From positions 2,046,001 to 2,110,000 of the forward strand of contig OZ253453.1 in the NCBI GenBank assembly GCA_965261455.1: 64,000 nt of DNA, given 5' to 3'. Source of the DNA: DAOUKH01 sp965261455. GTDB lineage: Bacteria > Chloroflexota > Dehalococcoidia > SHYB01. The position numbers and the translations under genes are program-made. Numbering within the stretch: position 1 is the stretch's first letter; each line of letters begins with the position of its first letter. The notes beneath the pieces are model-generated. The model had not been told where the DNA came from. It searched no databases and was given only the letters and a program-made list of their open reading frames with translations. This document shows, piece by piece, positions 8,748 through 17,589 of this stretch.

Positions 8748-10277
8748 CTAGCCTCCCGCCGTCGCGCGCCCGCGGCGCCCGCCCAAGCGGAACGCTCCAT
8801 AGACGAGCGCCAAGACCACCAGCGGCCCGCCGATCGAGAGCAAGAGAATGCCGCCGAGCCGGGAGTCGGCTTCCTCCTCCATGATCATGAGTTCGATACG
8901 GCTGTTCGGGTCCTTTCCTGGCTGATCCCCGGTGAGCGTCTCCTCCGATACGTGCTCACTCTCGACCTTCCCCAGGTTCTCTGCGTCCGCCAGCACCCGT
9001 GCAAAGTCCCCGGCGAAGACGCGGAAGTTCAGGACCGCCCGCTCCTCCCCTTCGCTCACCGAGAGGACGGACTCGTCGACGACGCCGTTCAGATCGGCGA
9101 CGACCGCCTTGACCCGGGCGACGGCCTCATCGACGTCCGACACCGCGACGGTAAGCCAGGCTGAAGGAGGCAATCCCTCGATCAGGGGCGGCTGCAGGTA
9201 CAGTCGAATCCGGCTTTGGGGCTCCTTCGGCCTGGGGTCAGCCTCGTTGAGGTCCCCGCGCCGGAGATCCTGATGTAGGACCTCCCCCATCTCCTCCACG
9301 GAGCCAAGGACCCGATCGAAGTCCTCGGCGAAGACCCTGAATTCCATGTCGGCCGATTCCTGACCGCCGCGAGTGGACACGGAGGCGGAGTCGATGATCC
9401 CCTCTTCGCCGACGAGCGCCGTCACCGCTTCGACGGCCCCGGAGACGTCGGGAACCGCGACGCTCACGCTGGCCCAAGGAGGCGTGCCCGGCCTCACCTC
9501 CGGGGCAAACAGGTTGACCGTCAGCGTCGCCAAGTCAACGCGGCGCTCCAAGAACTGAAGTTGGGCCTCAAGGCGCTCGATCTCGCCGCGGACGCGGAAC
9601 AACTCCCGTTCAATGGCTAGGACATCGGACACCATCTCGGCCCGCTCTAAGACTCTCAGCAGGCTCTCTTCCTCTCGCTGAGCGTTCTTTAGGCGGGCTT
9701 GAAGATCGATGTGTTGCTCGGTAACGTCTTCCGATCCTACGTTCCGGCTATGGACCTCGCCTAGGGCCTCGATGCGCTCCAAGGCGCGGAAAAACTGCTC
9801 CGCGGGTACGCGCAAGGACACCCGGGCCTGCTGCGCGTCGCCCGTCCCCGAACTCGAGAGGGTCTCCACGAAGCCGCCCAGAGACTCGGCTATGGCGCGC
9901 ACCTGGACCATAGCGGCCTCTACGTCCTCGACGGCGAGGTTGGTGTCGGCCGTGGAGACGATCTTACGGCTTTCGTTGTTCTCGACGATCTGGAAAGCCA
10001 TGGCGCGAGAGACTCCTGCGGGACCGGCGGCTCCTGCGGCGCCCCGTGGGCCGGTAGGCGCCGCCCTCATCGCCATCGCCTCCGGCATGGGTATGCCCGT
10101 GGGGGCGGCCGCGGGTGTGGGCTGCGCTTGTGGGCGTAGGCCTCGGTCTAAGGCTGTGCTATCACTGCCCGCAACGTCCAGCGACTCGCCGCCCGGCCCT
10201 CCGCTGCACGCGCCCAGTATCAGGGCCGCGACCATAACACCCGCGATAAGGGCCCGCGTTCGAACGGTCTTCAACAT
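8748..10277 (-). CDS. DUF4349-like lipoprotein with three tandem DUF4349-type units
   Basis: Membrane-anchored lipoprotein of unknown function, 509 residues. The signal peptide ends at LGACSG (lipobox). The first DUF4349-like unit (about residues 110-265) has the canonical long coiled coil rich in Glu/Arg (RLKNAQREEESLLRVLERAE). Two shorter copies of the same alpha/beta unit follow (about 275-350 and 385-460); each ends in a segment like FRVFAEDFDRVLGSVEEMGEV. A single C-terminal helix (LLLSIGGPLVVLALVYGAF) and an Arg-rich tail complete it. GGAGG lies 7 nt before the ATG. Confidence 0.82.
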   Translation of the reverse strand: MLKTVRTRALIAGVMVAALILGACSGGPGGESLDVAGSDSTALDRGLRPQAQPTPAAAPTGIPMPEAMAMRAAPTGPRGAAGAAGPAGVSRAMAFQIVENNESRKIVSTADTNLAVEDVEAAMVQVRAIAESLGGFVETLSSSGTGDAQQARVSLRVPAEQFFRALERIEALGEVHSRNVGSEDVTEQHIDLQARLKNAQREEESLLRVLERAEMVSDVLAIERELFRVRGEIERLEAQLQFLERRVDLATLTVNLFAPEVRPGTPPWASVSVAVPDVSGAVEAVTALVGEEGIIDSASVSTRGGQESADMEFRVFAEDFDRVLGSVEEMGEVLHQDLRRGDLNEADPRPKEPQSRIRLYLQPPLIEGLPPSAWLTVAVSDVDEAVARVKAVVADLNGVVDESVLSVSEGEERAVLNFRVFAGDFARVLADAENLGKVESEHVSEETLTGDQPGKDPNSRIELMIMEEEADSRLGGILLLSIGGPLVVLALVYGAFRLGGRRGRATAGG

Positions 10278-10355
10278 CTCGCACCTCCAGCGTCAATACC
10301 TACGGTACAGACGTTGACGGCGGCGTATTGGTTCCATGCGGGGCGGGCGAGGCCG

Positions 10356-10700
10356 CTACGGCACGCGCGCCAGCTGCGGCGCGGCGAACCACACCGACTC
10401 GAGGTCGTAGTGGGCGCGCCGGTCCGGCGTGAAGACGTGCAGGATCACGTCGCCGAAGTCGATGAGCACCCAGCCGGAGTCGTTCTCGCCCTCGCGGTGA
10501 TGCGGCCTGAGCCCCATCGAGCGCAGGGTGCGCTCGGCGTCGTTGGCGATGGCGGAGAACTGGGGCGGCGACTCCGCGGTGCAGATAACGAAGAAGTCGG
10601 CGAAGTTAGCCAACCTCCGCACGTCGAGGAGCACGATGTCGGCGGCCTGCTTGTCCGCGGCGGCGGCAACGGCGGCTCGGGCATACTCGATAGCGTCCAG
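10356..10700 (-). CDS. rsfS: Ribosome silencing factor RsfS, probable CTG start
   Basis: Binds uL14 on the 50S subunit and blocks subunit joining in starvation. The conserved KQAADIVLLDVRRLANFADFFVICT and the C-terminal DFGDVILHVFTPDRRAHYDLESVW are present. The longest frame starts at TTG 10727, but that codon overlaps a TACAAT -10-like hexamer (minus strand 10732-10727) and has no Shine-Dalgarno sequence. CGGAGG at 10712-10707 sits 6 nt before an in-frame CTG at 10700, which gives 114 residues and a normal RsfS N-terminus (DAIEYARAAVAAAADKQ). I therefore prefer CTG. Divergent from mnmA. Confidence 0.9.
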   Translation of the reverse strand: MDAIEYARAAVAAAADKQAADIVLLDVRRLANFADFFVICTAESPPQFSAIANDAERTLRSMGLRPHHREGENDSGWVLIDFGDVILHVFTPDRRAHYDLESVWFAAPQLARVP

Positions 10701-10794
10701 GCGGAACCTCCGGGGTGTGTTAGCCAATTGTAACGCGGCGCCGGCCTTCCTGTTCGGGCCGCTATGCTATTCTGTCCGCGAGGTCGTTTTACGC

Positions 10795-11919
10795 ATGTCT
10801 CGCCCTAAGGTGCTCGCCGCGATGAGCGGCGGGGTCGATTCCTCGGTCGCCGCGCTTCTCCTGAAAGAGCAGGGGTTCGACGTCACCGGCGTCACCATGC
10901 GCCTGTGGAGCGGCGGGGACGATTCCGACGGCGCGGCGAACGGCTACGCCCGCAGCGATAAGCGCTGCTGCTCCGTCGAGGACATCGACGACGCGGCGGA
11001 CGCGGCGGCGGCCATCGGCATTCCCCACTACGTCGTCAACTTCGAACGCGAGTTCCGCACTGGCGTGATCGACTACTTCCTCGGCGAGTACAAGCGCGGC
11101 AGAACGCCCCATCCTTGCATCGCCTGCAACGACCGCGTGAAGTTCGGCCCGCTCCTCGACCGAGCGCGCGCCATCGGCGCGGAGTTCCTGGCGACGGGGC
11201 ACTACGCCCGCGTTCGCCGGAGCGGCGACGCCTTCTCGTTGCTCCAGGCCGTGGACCCCTCCAAAGACCAGACGTACGTGCTCTACGGGCTCGACCAGGA
11301 GGCGCTGGCCTGTCTGCGCTTTCCCTGCGGCGAGTATCCCAAGGACGAGATTCGGGAGATGGCCCGCAGGGCCGGCCTGCCCAACGCGGACAAGGCCGAT
11401 AGCCAGGACATCTGCTTTATTCCCAACGGCGATTACCGGGCCTTCGTGGCCAAGCATGCCGGCGCGTCGCCGGGGCGGTTCGAGGACATGGACGGCCGCC
11501 CGCTCGGCGAGCACCAGGGCCACGAGTTCTTCACCATCGGCCAGCGCCGCAACCTGGGCGCGCAAGGCCCCGAGCCCCGCTACGTCGTCGAGATCGACGC
11601 GGCGACGAGCACCGTGGTGATCGGCGGGAAGGACGACGTCTACGCCTCGGCGGCGTGGATCGAGGGCGCTCGGTACGTCGCCGGTAGTGCGCCGGAGGCC
11701 CCATTCGCCGCCACGGCGAAGCACCGCTACAAGGCCCCCGAGACCGAGGTCATGGTCTACCCTGGGCCCGAAGCGGGCGCGGCACGGGTCGAGTTCGCCC
11801 AGCGTCAGCGCGCGGTGACGCCGGGGCAGGCGCTCGTGCTCTACCGCGACGGTGAGGTCATCGGCGGCGGCGTAATCCGTAAGGCGGCCCGCGCCGCCGC
11901 GGACGGGAGGCTCGTGTGA
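10795..11919 (+). CDS. mnmA: tRNA-specific 2-thiouridylase MnmA
   Basis: Thiolates U34 of Lys, Glu and Gln tRNAs using ATP and a sulfur relay; 374 residues, normal. The PP-loop SGGVDSS is at residues 11-17. The catalytic cysteines are C108 (HPCIACN) and C207 (SQDICFIP). The central FFTIGQRRNLG segment and C-terminal beta-barrel are complete. The stop overlaps the GTG start of the next gene (GTGTGA), so it heads a tight run to yraN. Confidence 0.96.
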   Translation: MSRPKVLAAMSGGVDSSVAALLLKEQGFDVTGVTMRLWSGGDDSDGAANGYARSDKRCCSVEDIDDAADAAAAIGIPHYVVNFEREFRTGVIDYFLGEYKRGRTPHPCIACNDRVKFGPLLDRARAIGAEFLATGHYARVRRSGDAFSLLQAVDPSKDQTYVLYGLDQEALACLRFPCGEYPKDEIREMARRAGLPNADKADSQDICFIPNGDYRAFVAKHAGASPGRFEDMDGRPLGEHQGHEFFTIGQRRNLGAQGPEPRYVVEIDAATSTVVIGGKDDVYASAAWIEGARYVAGSAPEAPFAATAKHRYKAPETEVMVYPGPEAGAARVEFAQRQRAVTPGQALVLYRDGEVIGGGVIRKAARAAADGRLV

Positions 11920-12467
11920 ATCTTCAGGCATTCGTGACCAAGACGTTCGAGCTGCACCGCGACGACCTCGCCGCGGTTATCGGCGATCTGACCCAGGCCG
12001 AGGTCGAATGGCGCCCCTCGCCGGAGGCCAACCCCATCGGCTTCCTGCTGTGGCACATGACCCGCGTCGAGGACGGCTGGATACAGCGCGTCATCCAGCG
12101 TGAGAAACACCTGTGGGTGCGCGCCGGCTGGGCGGTACGCTTCGGAATGCCCGAAGACCAGCGCGACATGGGCTTCGACTACCGCGAAGAGCAGATACGG
12201 AGCTTCGCGGTCCCGCAACTCTCGCTGCTGCGCGACTACTTCGACGCCGTGCGGGGCGGATCGCTCGACTTCCTCGCCTCGTGGGACCCCGACACCGACG
12301 ACGCGGAGCATCGCGCCCCCTGGGGCGGCACGGTCGGGACGGCGGAGATACTGGCGCAGCTCGCGTGGGAGATGAACCAGCACGCGGGGCAGGTCTCCTA
12401 CCTCAAGGGCTTGCAACGCGGGCTGCAACGGCCCGACTACATGGGGCCGCTCTCGCTTTCTAGCTGA
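11916..12467 (+). CDS. DinB-family metal-binding protein (copy 1)
   Basis: Four-helix-bundle DinB/YfiT-like protein, 183 residues. These proteins often act as metal-dependent thiol transferases or hydrolases. Candidate metal histidines lie in FLLWHMTRVED and NQHAGQVSYLKGL. It is a tandem paralogue of the next gene: both share WRPSPE near residue 30, a WH helix, and a C-terminal N-Q-H-x-G-Q motif. GTG start overlapping the mnmA stop. Confidence 0.82.
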   Translation: MNLQAFVTKTFELHRDDLAAVIGDLTQAEVEWRPSPEANPIGFLLWHMTRVEDGWIQRVIQREKHLWVRAGWAVRFGMPEDQRDMGFDYREEQIRSFAVPQLSLLRDYFDAVRGGSLDFLASWDPDTDDAEHRAPWGGTVGTAEILAQLAWEMNQHAGQVSYLKGLQRGLQRPDYMGPLSLSS

Positions 12468-12495
12468 AGTGCAACGAAATCAGGGAGGCTCGGCG

Positions 12496-13077
12496 ATGGA
12501 GCTTAACGAACTCCTCACGAAGCAGTACGAGCGCGTCTGGTCGGGGACCGACAAGACGCTCGAAGGACTCTCGGACGAGGGGCTAACGTGGAGGCCGTCG
12601 CCGGAGTGCAACTCGATCGGCTGGCTGGCGTGGCACGTGGGCCGGGTCGAAGACCGGTGGACGAGCCTACTGCTTGGGAACGAAACCCAAGGCTCGGGTT
12701 ACACGACCTACGTCGATGATCAGTGGACGCGGGAGTGGGCCGAGGCGATGGGGATGCCCAGCGATCGTGGCAGCGGCGCCGGGATGCCGCCATCCGATCT
12801 CGACGCCTTCCCCACGCCTAGCTTCGAGTTGCTTCACGGCTACTACGAGGCGGTCCGCGCCGACACCCGCGCTATGCTCGCCGCGCTGCGGCCCGACATG
12901 CTCGGCGAGGCCCGCGATTCGCTCTTCGGGAGGCCGATGGCGGTCGGCGACATCCTCGTGCAGATCCTCACCGAGCTGAACCAGCACGTAGGCCAGATGG
13001 GGTACGTCAAGGGCCTCATCGCGGGGTACCAAGGGCCGGGTGGCGCGGAGTTCCCCGGCTCGAGCCCCAAGCCGTGA
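12496..13077 (+). CDS. DinB-family metal-binding protein (copy 2)
   Basis: Second DinB-like protein, 193 residues. AGGGAGG lies 7 nt before ATG 12496. It keeps the histidine-containing helices (LAWHVGRVED and LNQHVGQMGYVKGL) and the WRPSPE motif of copy 1, but the middle is diverged, with a Gly/Pro-rich loop. The stop codon overlaps the GTG start of rnhB. Function unknown; the pair probably arose by tandem duplication. Confidence 0.82.
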   Translation: MELNELLTKQYERVWSGTDKTLEGLSDEGLTWRPSPECNSIGWLAWHVGRVEDRWTSLLLGNETQGSGYTTYVDDQWTREWAEAMGMPSDRGSGAGMPPSDLDAFPTPSFELLHGYYEAVRADTRAMLAALRPDMLGEARDSLFGRPMAVGDILVQILTELNQHVGQMGYVKGLIAGYQGPGGAEFPGSSPKP

Positions 13078-13802
13078 AGGGCGGCGCGAAAACGGCCAAC
13101 GGGAGGAAGCCCGGGCCGCGGCCCAAGCGCGGATCGCGCCCCGGCTTCCAAGAGGAGCTTCGTTTTCGCGCCCAGGGGCTGACGCTCGTGGCCGGCGTCG
13201 ACGAGGTGGGTCGCGGCCCGCTCGCGGGGCCCGTCATGGCCGGCGCGGTCATCCTCCCCGCCGACTGGCTCAAACGCCGGCGGCGGCGTCTCACCCGCAA
13301 GAAGAACGCCGACCCCCGCGATCTTTTGAACGACAGCAAGAAACTCACCGCCGCGCAGCGCGAGGCCGTCTGCGAGGTCATCATCGAGACGGCCCTGGCG
13401 TGGAGCGTCGGCGTCTGCTCCGCGGCATACATCGATGAGGCGGGGATCGTCCCCGCCACCCGCCGCGCCATGTGCGAGGCGGTGCGCGGGCTCGCCCTTC
13501 AGCCCGACGCGCTGCTCGTCGACGCGGTCGAGTTGACCGAGCCGGGGCTTGCGGTGAAGTCGATCATCCGCGGCGACGCCTTGTGCGGCTCGATCGCGGC
13601 GGCCTCCATCGTCGCCAAGGTCGCGCGGGACCGCCTGATGGCGGAGATGCACGAGCGCTACCCCGGCTACGGCTTCGACCGCAACAAGGGCTACGCCACG
13701 GCGGAGCACCTGCGCGGCCTCCGCGAGCGGGGCCCGTGCGAGATTCACCGGCGCTGCTTCGAGCCGATTCGCTCCCAACTACTCCAGCCGAAGCTCGTAT
13801 GA
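13074..13802 (+). CDS. rnhB: Ribonuclease HII
   Basis: Removes RNA from RNA-DNA hybrids and excises misincorporated ribonucleotides; 242 residues. The first catalytic motif is AGVDEVGRGPLAGPV. The other acidic positions lie in LLVDAVEL and in the segment after SIAAASIVAKVARDR. Two features are unusual: a 30-residue basic N-terminal extension, and a basic insert (LKRRRRRLTRKKNADPRD) between the first motif and NDSKKL. Overlaps its neighbours on both sides by GTGA/ATGA. Confidence 0.94.
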   Translation: MKGGAKTANGRKPGPRPKRGSRPGFQEELRFRAQGLTLVAGVDEVGRGPLAGPVMAGAVILPADWLKRRRRRLTRKKNADPRDLLNDSKKLTAAQREAVCEVIIETALAWSVGVCSAAYIDEAGIVPATRRAMCEAVRGLALQPDALLVDAVELTEPGLAVKSIIRGDALCGSIAAASIVAKVARDRLMAEMHERYPGYGFDRNKGYATAEHLRGLRERGPCEIHRRCFEPIRSQLLQPKLV

Positions 13803-14170
13803 GCGGCGACCGCATCGCCCTCGGCGCGTTCGGCGAGCGGTACGCCCGCGCCCACCTGGAGAAGTCGGGCTACCGGATCATCGAATCGAACGCGCGCCTC
13901 CCCTCCGGCGAGATCGACATCGTGGCCGAGCAGGGCGGCTTCCTCGCCCTCGTCGAGGTGCGGACACGCCGCGGCGACCGGTTCGGCATCCCCGAGGAGT
14001 CGATCACCGAGGCCAAGGCGCAGAAGCTGATCGACCTCGGCCACGAGTACGTCGAGGCGCACCCGGAGTGGGCCGACCGCTGGCGCATCGACGTGGTGGC
14101 GGTCGAGATCGGCGGGCGCGGGCGCGTCTCCCGGATCGAGACGCACCGGAACGCGGTCGACGGCGGGTAG
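13799..14170 (+). CDS. YraN family endonuclease-like protein
   Basis: UPF0102 protein, 123 residues, of the PD-(D/E)xK-like superfamily; role uncertain, possibly DNA recombination. The core GEIDIVAEQGGFLALVEVRTR contains the D...E-x-R arrangement, and LGAFGERYARAHLEKSGYRI is the conserved N-terminus. The ATG overlaps the rnhB stop, the usual rnhB-yraN pairing. Confidence 0.92.
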   Translation: MSGDRIALGAFGERYARAHLEKSGYRIIESNARLPSGEIDIVAEQGGFLALVEVRTRRGDRFGIPEESITEAKAQKLIDLGHEYVEAHPEWADRWRIDVVAVEIGGRGRVSRIETHRNAVDGG

Positions 14171-14203
14171 CCGGAGTCCCCAGACACGTTGTTCAGACTC
14201 CGG
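14171..14203 (+). terminator. Hairpin after yraN
   Basis: CCGGAGTC (14171-14178) pairs with GACTCCGG (14196-14203), 17-nt loop, starting directly at the yraN stop codon. There is no T tract, so it could be a Rho-type or mRNA-end hairpin rather than a classical terminator. Confidence 0.45.
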
Positions 14204-14253
14204 CAGGGGCGAGCCTCCGGTGCAGAGTCTTGTGAGCAAGCACTTCGCTTGGT

Positions 14254-14274
14254 GTAGCATGGATGCCGTGCTAC
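14254..14274 (+). promoter_or_regulatory. Inverted repeat upstream of the higA-like gene
   Basis: GTAGCA-N9-TGCTAC. The left arm overlaps a possible -10 (TAGCAT 14255-14260). Position and symmetry fit an autoregulatory operator for the HTH protein that follows. Confidence 0.45.
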
Positions 14275-14299
14275 CACGCTATCGTGAGGGAGGCTAGGC

Positions 14300-14614
14300 A
14301 TGGTCCGTATTCCGAGCCATCGCGAGCCGACGCACCCAGGCGAGATTCTCCGGGAGGAGTTCCTCCTACCTCTGGGAATGACCCAGCGCGATCTGGCAAG
14401 CGCGATCCGGGTCCCATACCAGCGCGTCAACGAAGTCGTCCGTGGAAGGCGTGGGGTCACTCCTAGCACCGCCTTGCGGCTCTCCAAGTTCTTCGGTACC
14501 ACCCCGGGTTTCTGGATGAGCCTGCAACTCCGTTGGGACCTCTACCACATCCAACGAGCCGAGTCGGCACAGCTCGAGAATATCCGGCCGCATGAGCTAG
14601 CCGAGGCGTCATAA
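14300..14614 (+). CDS. HigA/VapI-type helix-turn-helix antitoxin-like regulator, no toxin partner
   Basis: XRE-fold protein, 104 residues, closely matching HigA antitoxins: HPGEILREEFL at the N-terminus, GMTQRDLASAIRVPYQRVNEVVRGRRGVT as the HTH, then FFGTTPGFWMSLQ. GAGGGAGG at 14286-14293 sets the ATG. The 130 bp upstream and 80 bp downstream contain no frame resembling HigB, so it looks like an orphan antitoxin or domesticated repressor. Confidence 0.88.
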   Translation: MVRIPSHREPTHPGEILREEFLLPLGMTQRDLASAIRVPYQRVNEVVRGRRGVTPSTALRLSKFFGTTPGFWMSLQLRWDLYHIQRAESAQLENIRPHELAEAS

Positions 14615-14694
14615 AAGGGATGCCCTCGCCCATGCGTCGGAGTCGTGGCTCATGCCGGTGGGATGGCCGAGTCCCGTAGCAGCGCTAGCCGCGC

Positions 14695-15861
14695 TCAGCG
14701 AGGGAGCCCGAGGCCCCGCGTGGCGATGATGTTCCGCTGCACCTCGGAAGAGCCGCCGACGATCGTGGACGACACCGTGCCGAGGAAGAAGTCAGTCAAG
14801 TCGCCCCCCAACGGCGCGCCGCGCTCGTGCAGCACCGGCTGGCCGTAGAGCCCCAGCGTCTGCATTGCCGTCACGCCGACGCGGTGCCGTAGCTCCTCCG
14901 TCATCAGCTTGCCGATCGAGGCCTCGAAGTTGGGGACTTCGCCCCGTTCCTGGAGCCAGGCGACCCGGTAGTTAAGCAATATCGCCACTTTCGCCTCGAT
15001 CTTGCGGTCGGCTAGGCGGTGGCGGGCGACGGGGTCGCGGAGCATTCCGTGCGCGGTGGCGTAGGCATGGAGGTCGTCCAGGACGCGGTTTGCCTCGACG
15101 GCGTGGGCGATGCGGTTCCGCTCGTAGTCCATCGTGGTCATCATCTGGTAGAAGCCGCGGCCCCGCTCGCCGACGAGCATGTTCTTGGGGACCCGCACGT
15201 CCTTCATGATGATCCGCGACTGCGCTCCGTGCCGCGGGAGGGTGGGCATGAGCTCGACGTCGACGCCCGGCAGGCGCATGTCCATGGCCAGCAGGCTGAC
15301 GCCCTTGTGTTTCGGCGCGTCAGGATCGGTGCGCGCGGCAAGGACGCACCACTCGGCGCGCTGCCCCTGGCCGACGAGGTGCTTCATGCCGTTAATGACG
15401 TACTCGTCGCCGTCGGCGAGGGCGCTGGTCTCGAGGGCGGCGAGGTCGGAGCCCGCCACCGGCTCCGAGAAGCCCTGGCACCAGATATCCTCCCCCGTCG
15501 AGATGCGGGGTAGGAAGCGCTGCTTCTGCTCCTCGCTGCCGTAGTGGATGATGGTCGGCCCAACGAAGACCGGGCCATGCGCCCACCCGCCGCCGTTGGG
15601 GGCGCGGGCGTAGGCCATCTCTTCCTGCAAGACGAGTTGGTCGACCGGCGAGAGGTCTCCCCCGCCGTATTCCTTGGGCCATGCGAGAGTGAGCCAGCCC
15701 TTCTCGCCGAGCTTCTTGTCGAACTCGCGCGCGACGCGCCATTCGTCGTCCGTGGCCCAGATGAACGAGCGCCCGCACCAATCGGGAGGCATCTCTTGGG
15801 CTAGGAAATCACGTATCTCTTGACGAAAGGAATCTTGTTCGGCGGTGAAAGTGAAGTCCAT
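14695..15861 (-). CDS. Acyl-CoA dehydrogenase family protein
   Basis: FAD-dependent acyl-CoA dehydrogenase, 388 residues, complete three-domain layout. The motif GFSEPVAGSDLAALET is the FAD/substrate loop (usually GAGSDLA; here VAGSD). YVINGMKHLVGQGQRAEW is the middle beta domain, and the C-terminal helices end with SSTIVGGSSEVQRNIIA. A glutamate in MDYERNR is a candidate base. The class resembles the bacterial FadE-like dehydrogenases found in sterol, bile-acid or fatty-acid degradation. Substrate unknown. Confidence 0.93.
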   Translation of the reverse strand: MDFTFTAEQDSFRQEIRDFLAQEMPPDWCGRSFIWATDDEWRVAREFDKKLGEKGWLTLAWPKEYGGGDLSPVDQLVLQEEMAYARAPNGGGWAHGPVFVGPTIIHYGSEEQKQRFLPRISTGEDIWCQGFSEPVAGSDLAALETSALADGDEYVINGMKHLVGQGQRAEWCVLAARTDPDAPKHKGVSLLAMDMRLPGVDVELMPTLPRHGAQSRIIMKDVRVPKNMLVGERGRGFYQMMTTMDYERNRIAHAVEANRVLDDLHAYATAHGMLRDPVARHRLADRKIEAKVAILLNYRVAWLQERGEVPNFEASIGKLMTEELRHRVGVTAMQTLGLYGQPVLHERGAPLGGDLTDFFLGTVSSTIVGGSSEVQRNIIATRGLGLPR

Positions 15862-16035
15862 CGGCGGCCTCCGGGAAGGCCTAGCTTACACGAGCGGCGC
15901 GGCGCCGGAAAACGGTACCGGGGCGTACAATGGAGGGAGCGCCTACGCCGGCGCGAGCACATCCATGCCCCGCGACCCGGCGGCGCGGCCCACGCATTCC
16001 GAACGTCCTAAAGGGGCGTCTTGAAGGGAGTCGGC

Positions 16036-17589
16036 TTGTCTCGTTCCCCCACGTTGCTTCTGAGGCTACCGGCTCTCTTGGTCGTCATCGCCCTTGTCCT
16101 CGCCGCGTGCTCGACGGGGACTTCGGCGCCGACGCCCGCCCCCACGGCCACGGCGCCGACGGGGCCCACGGACACGCCGTCGCCGACCGAGGCTCCGACG
16201 GCAGCGCCGGCGCCCACGGTCGCGCCTGCACCTACAGCGGCCCCGACGCCGACGGCGGCACCAACGCCGGCGCCGCCGACCCGAACCCCTCCAACATCGA
16301 CTCCAACGGTCGTCGTCCCCCCGACTTCAACGCCCCCGTCACCGGCTGCAACGCCTGTGCCACCGACTTCCACGCCGGTGCCGTCGACGCCGACACCGAC
16401 CGCCGCGACCGCCGCGACGTCGGCCCCGGCGCCGGGCCCAGAGGAAGTCCTCGCCGAAATCGAGCGGCGCGTCAGCGAAGACCGGGGGCTGACCGAGACG
16501 GGCGATCTGGTGCGGGAGTTCGTCTCCCAGGAGGAGATGGCCGAGCTCATCGCGGGACTGCTGAACTTCGACGATGAGACCGCGGTGGTTGAGCGGGTCT
16601 GGAAGCTGCTCGGGCTCATCGGGCCGGAGGACAGCCTCGTCGACGCGTACACCCAGTCGTACCAGTCCTCGGTGGTGGGCTTCTTCCAGCCGTCCGAGGA
16701 CAGGATCGTCGTCCTTTCAGACGGCGACGGCCTCGGTGCGTACGCGGAGCTGGTCTACGCCCACGAGTACGTCCACGCGCTCCAGTACGGCACGTACGAC
16801 ATTGGCGCGGTCGAGGAGGCGGTCGGGGAGAATTCCGACGCCGACAGCGCACTCTCGGCGTTGGTGGAAGGCGACGCGTCGTTCCTTCAGCAGCGGTACT
16901 TCCAGCAGCATCTCATCTCAAGGCGGAGCGAGATTGTGCGGACCCTGGACTCCTTTCCGGAGGGGCCCGCGGTCCCCGTAGCGATCAGCGACTCCCTCAT
17001 CTTCCCCTACGTCGCCGGGCCGAGGTTCGTGGCCGCGCTGTTCCGCAGCGGCGGCTGGGAGGCGGTCGACCGCGCCTACGCCGAGCCGCCTCAGTCGACG
17101 GAGCATATTCTGCACCCTGAGAAGTACCTCGAGGGGGAGGCGCCAATCGAGGTTCTGCTGCCCGAGGTCGAGGCGGCCCTCGGCGACGGATGGGAGCGGA
17201 AGTTCGCGGACATCACCGGCGAGTTCGGGCTGATTCTGCTGCTGGAGACGGCGCCGCTTAGCGACGGGACGGTGCAACGGGCTGTAGAGGGCTGGGGCGG
17301 CGACCGCTACGCCTACTACACCGGCCCCGACGGGGCCGAGGTCATCGCCATGCTCGCAGTCTGGGACTCGGAGAAGGACGCCGACGAGTTCTTCGAGGGC
17401 TACGCGGACCTGCTCGACGGCCTTGGGGCCGAGGACGTGGTGGAGGAGCCCGGCGCCGTGTCGGGTGTACTCCGCGGCGCGGCGCATACCATCCACAAAG
17501 CGGGCGGCGAGACTCTGCTGATCATCGCGACAGACGCCGGGGCGGGCGAGGCCGTGCTCGGCGCATTTCCAGAGTTCACCGCGTCATGA
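16036..17589 (+). CDS. Secreted lipoprotein with Thr/Pro linker and HExxH metallopeptidase-like domain
   Basis: Signal peptide with lipobox (VLAACS), then about 110 residues of Thr/Pro/Ala repeats, then a globular domain. That domain has YAHEYVHALQ, a gluzincin-type HExxH, with a possible third ligand glutamate 40-50 residues later in ALVEGDASFLQQ. This suggests an extracellular zinc peptidase. The frame is open from TTG 16021, but AAGGGAG at 16024-16030 points to TTG 16036, giving a conventional signal peptide. The stop overlaps the CvpA gene (ATGA). Peptidase activity is inferred from the motif only. Confidence 0.8.
   Translation: MSRSPTLLLRLPALLVVIALVLAACSTGTSAPTPAPTATAPTGPTDTPSPTEAPTAAPAPTVAPAPTAAPTPTAAPTPAPPTRTPPTSTPTVVVPPTSTPPSPAATPVPPTSTPVPSTPTPTAATAATSAPAPGPEEVLAEIERRVSEDRGLTETGDLVREFVSQEEMAELIAGLLNFDDETAVVERVWKLLGLIGPEDSLVDAYTQSYQSSVVGFFQPSEDRIVVLSDGDGLGAYAELVYAHEYVHALQYGTYDIGAVEEAVGENSDADSALSALVEGDASFLQQRYFQQHLISRRSEIVRTLDSFPEGPAVPVAISDSLIFPYVAGPRFVAALFRSGGWEAVDRAYAEPPQSTEHILHPEKYLEGEAPIEVLLPEVEAALGDGWERKFADITGEFGLILLLETAPLSDGTVQRAVEGWGGDRYAYYTGPDGAEVIAMLAVWDSEKDADEFFEGYADLLDGLGAEDVVEEPGAVSGVLRGAAHTIHKAGGETLLIIATDAGAGEAVLGAFPEFTAS

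Noticed and set aside
14171..14299. HigB toxin upstream of the HigA-like gene
   Set aside because: Only 129 bp, no open frame with the toxin's motifs on either strand.
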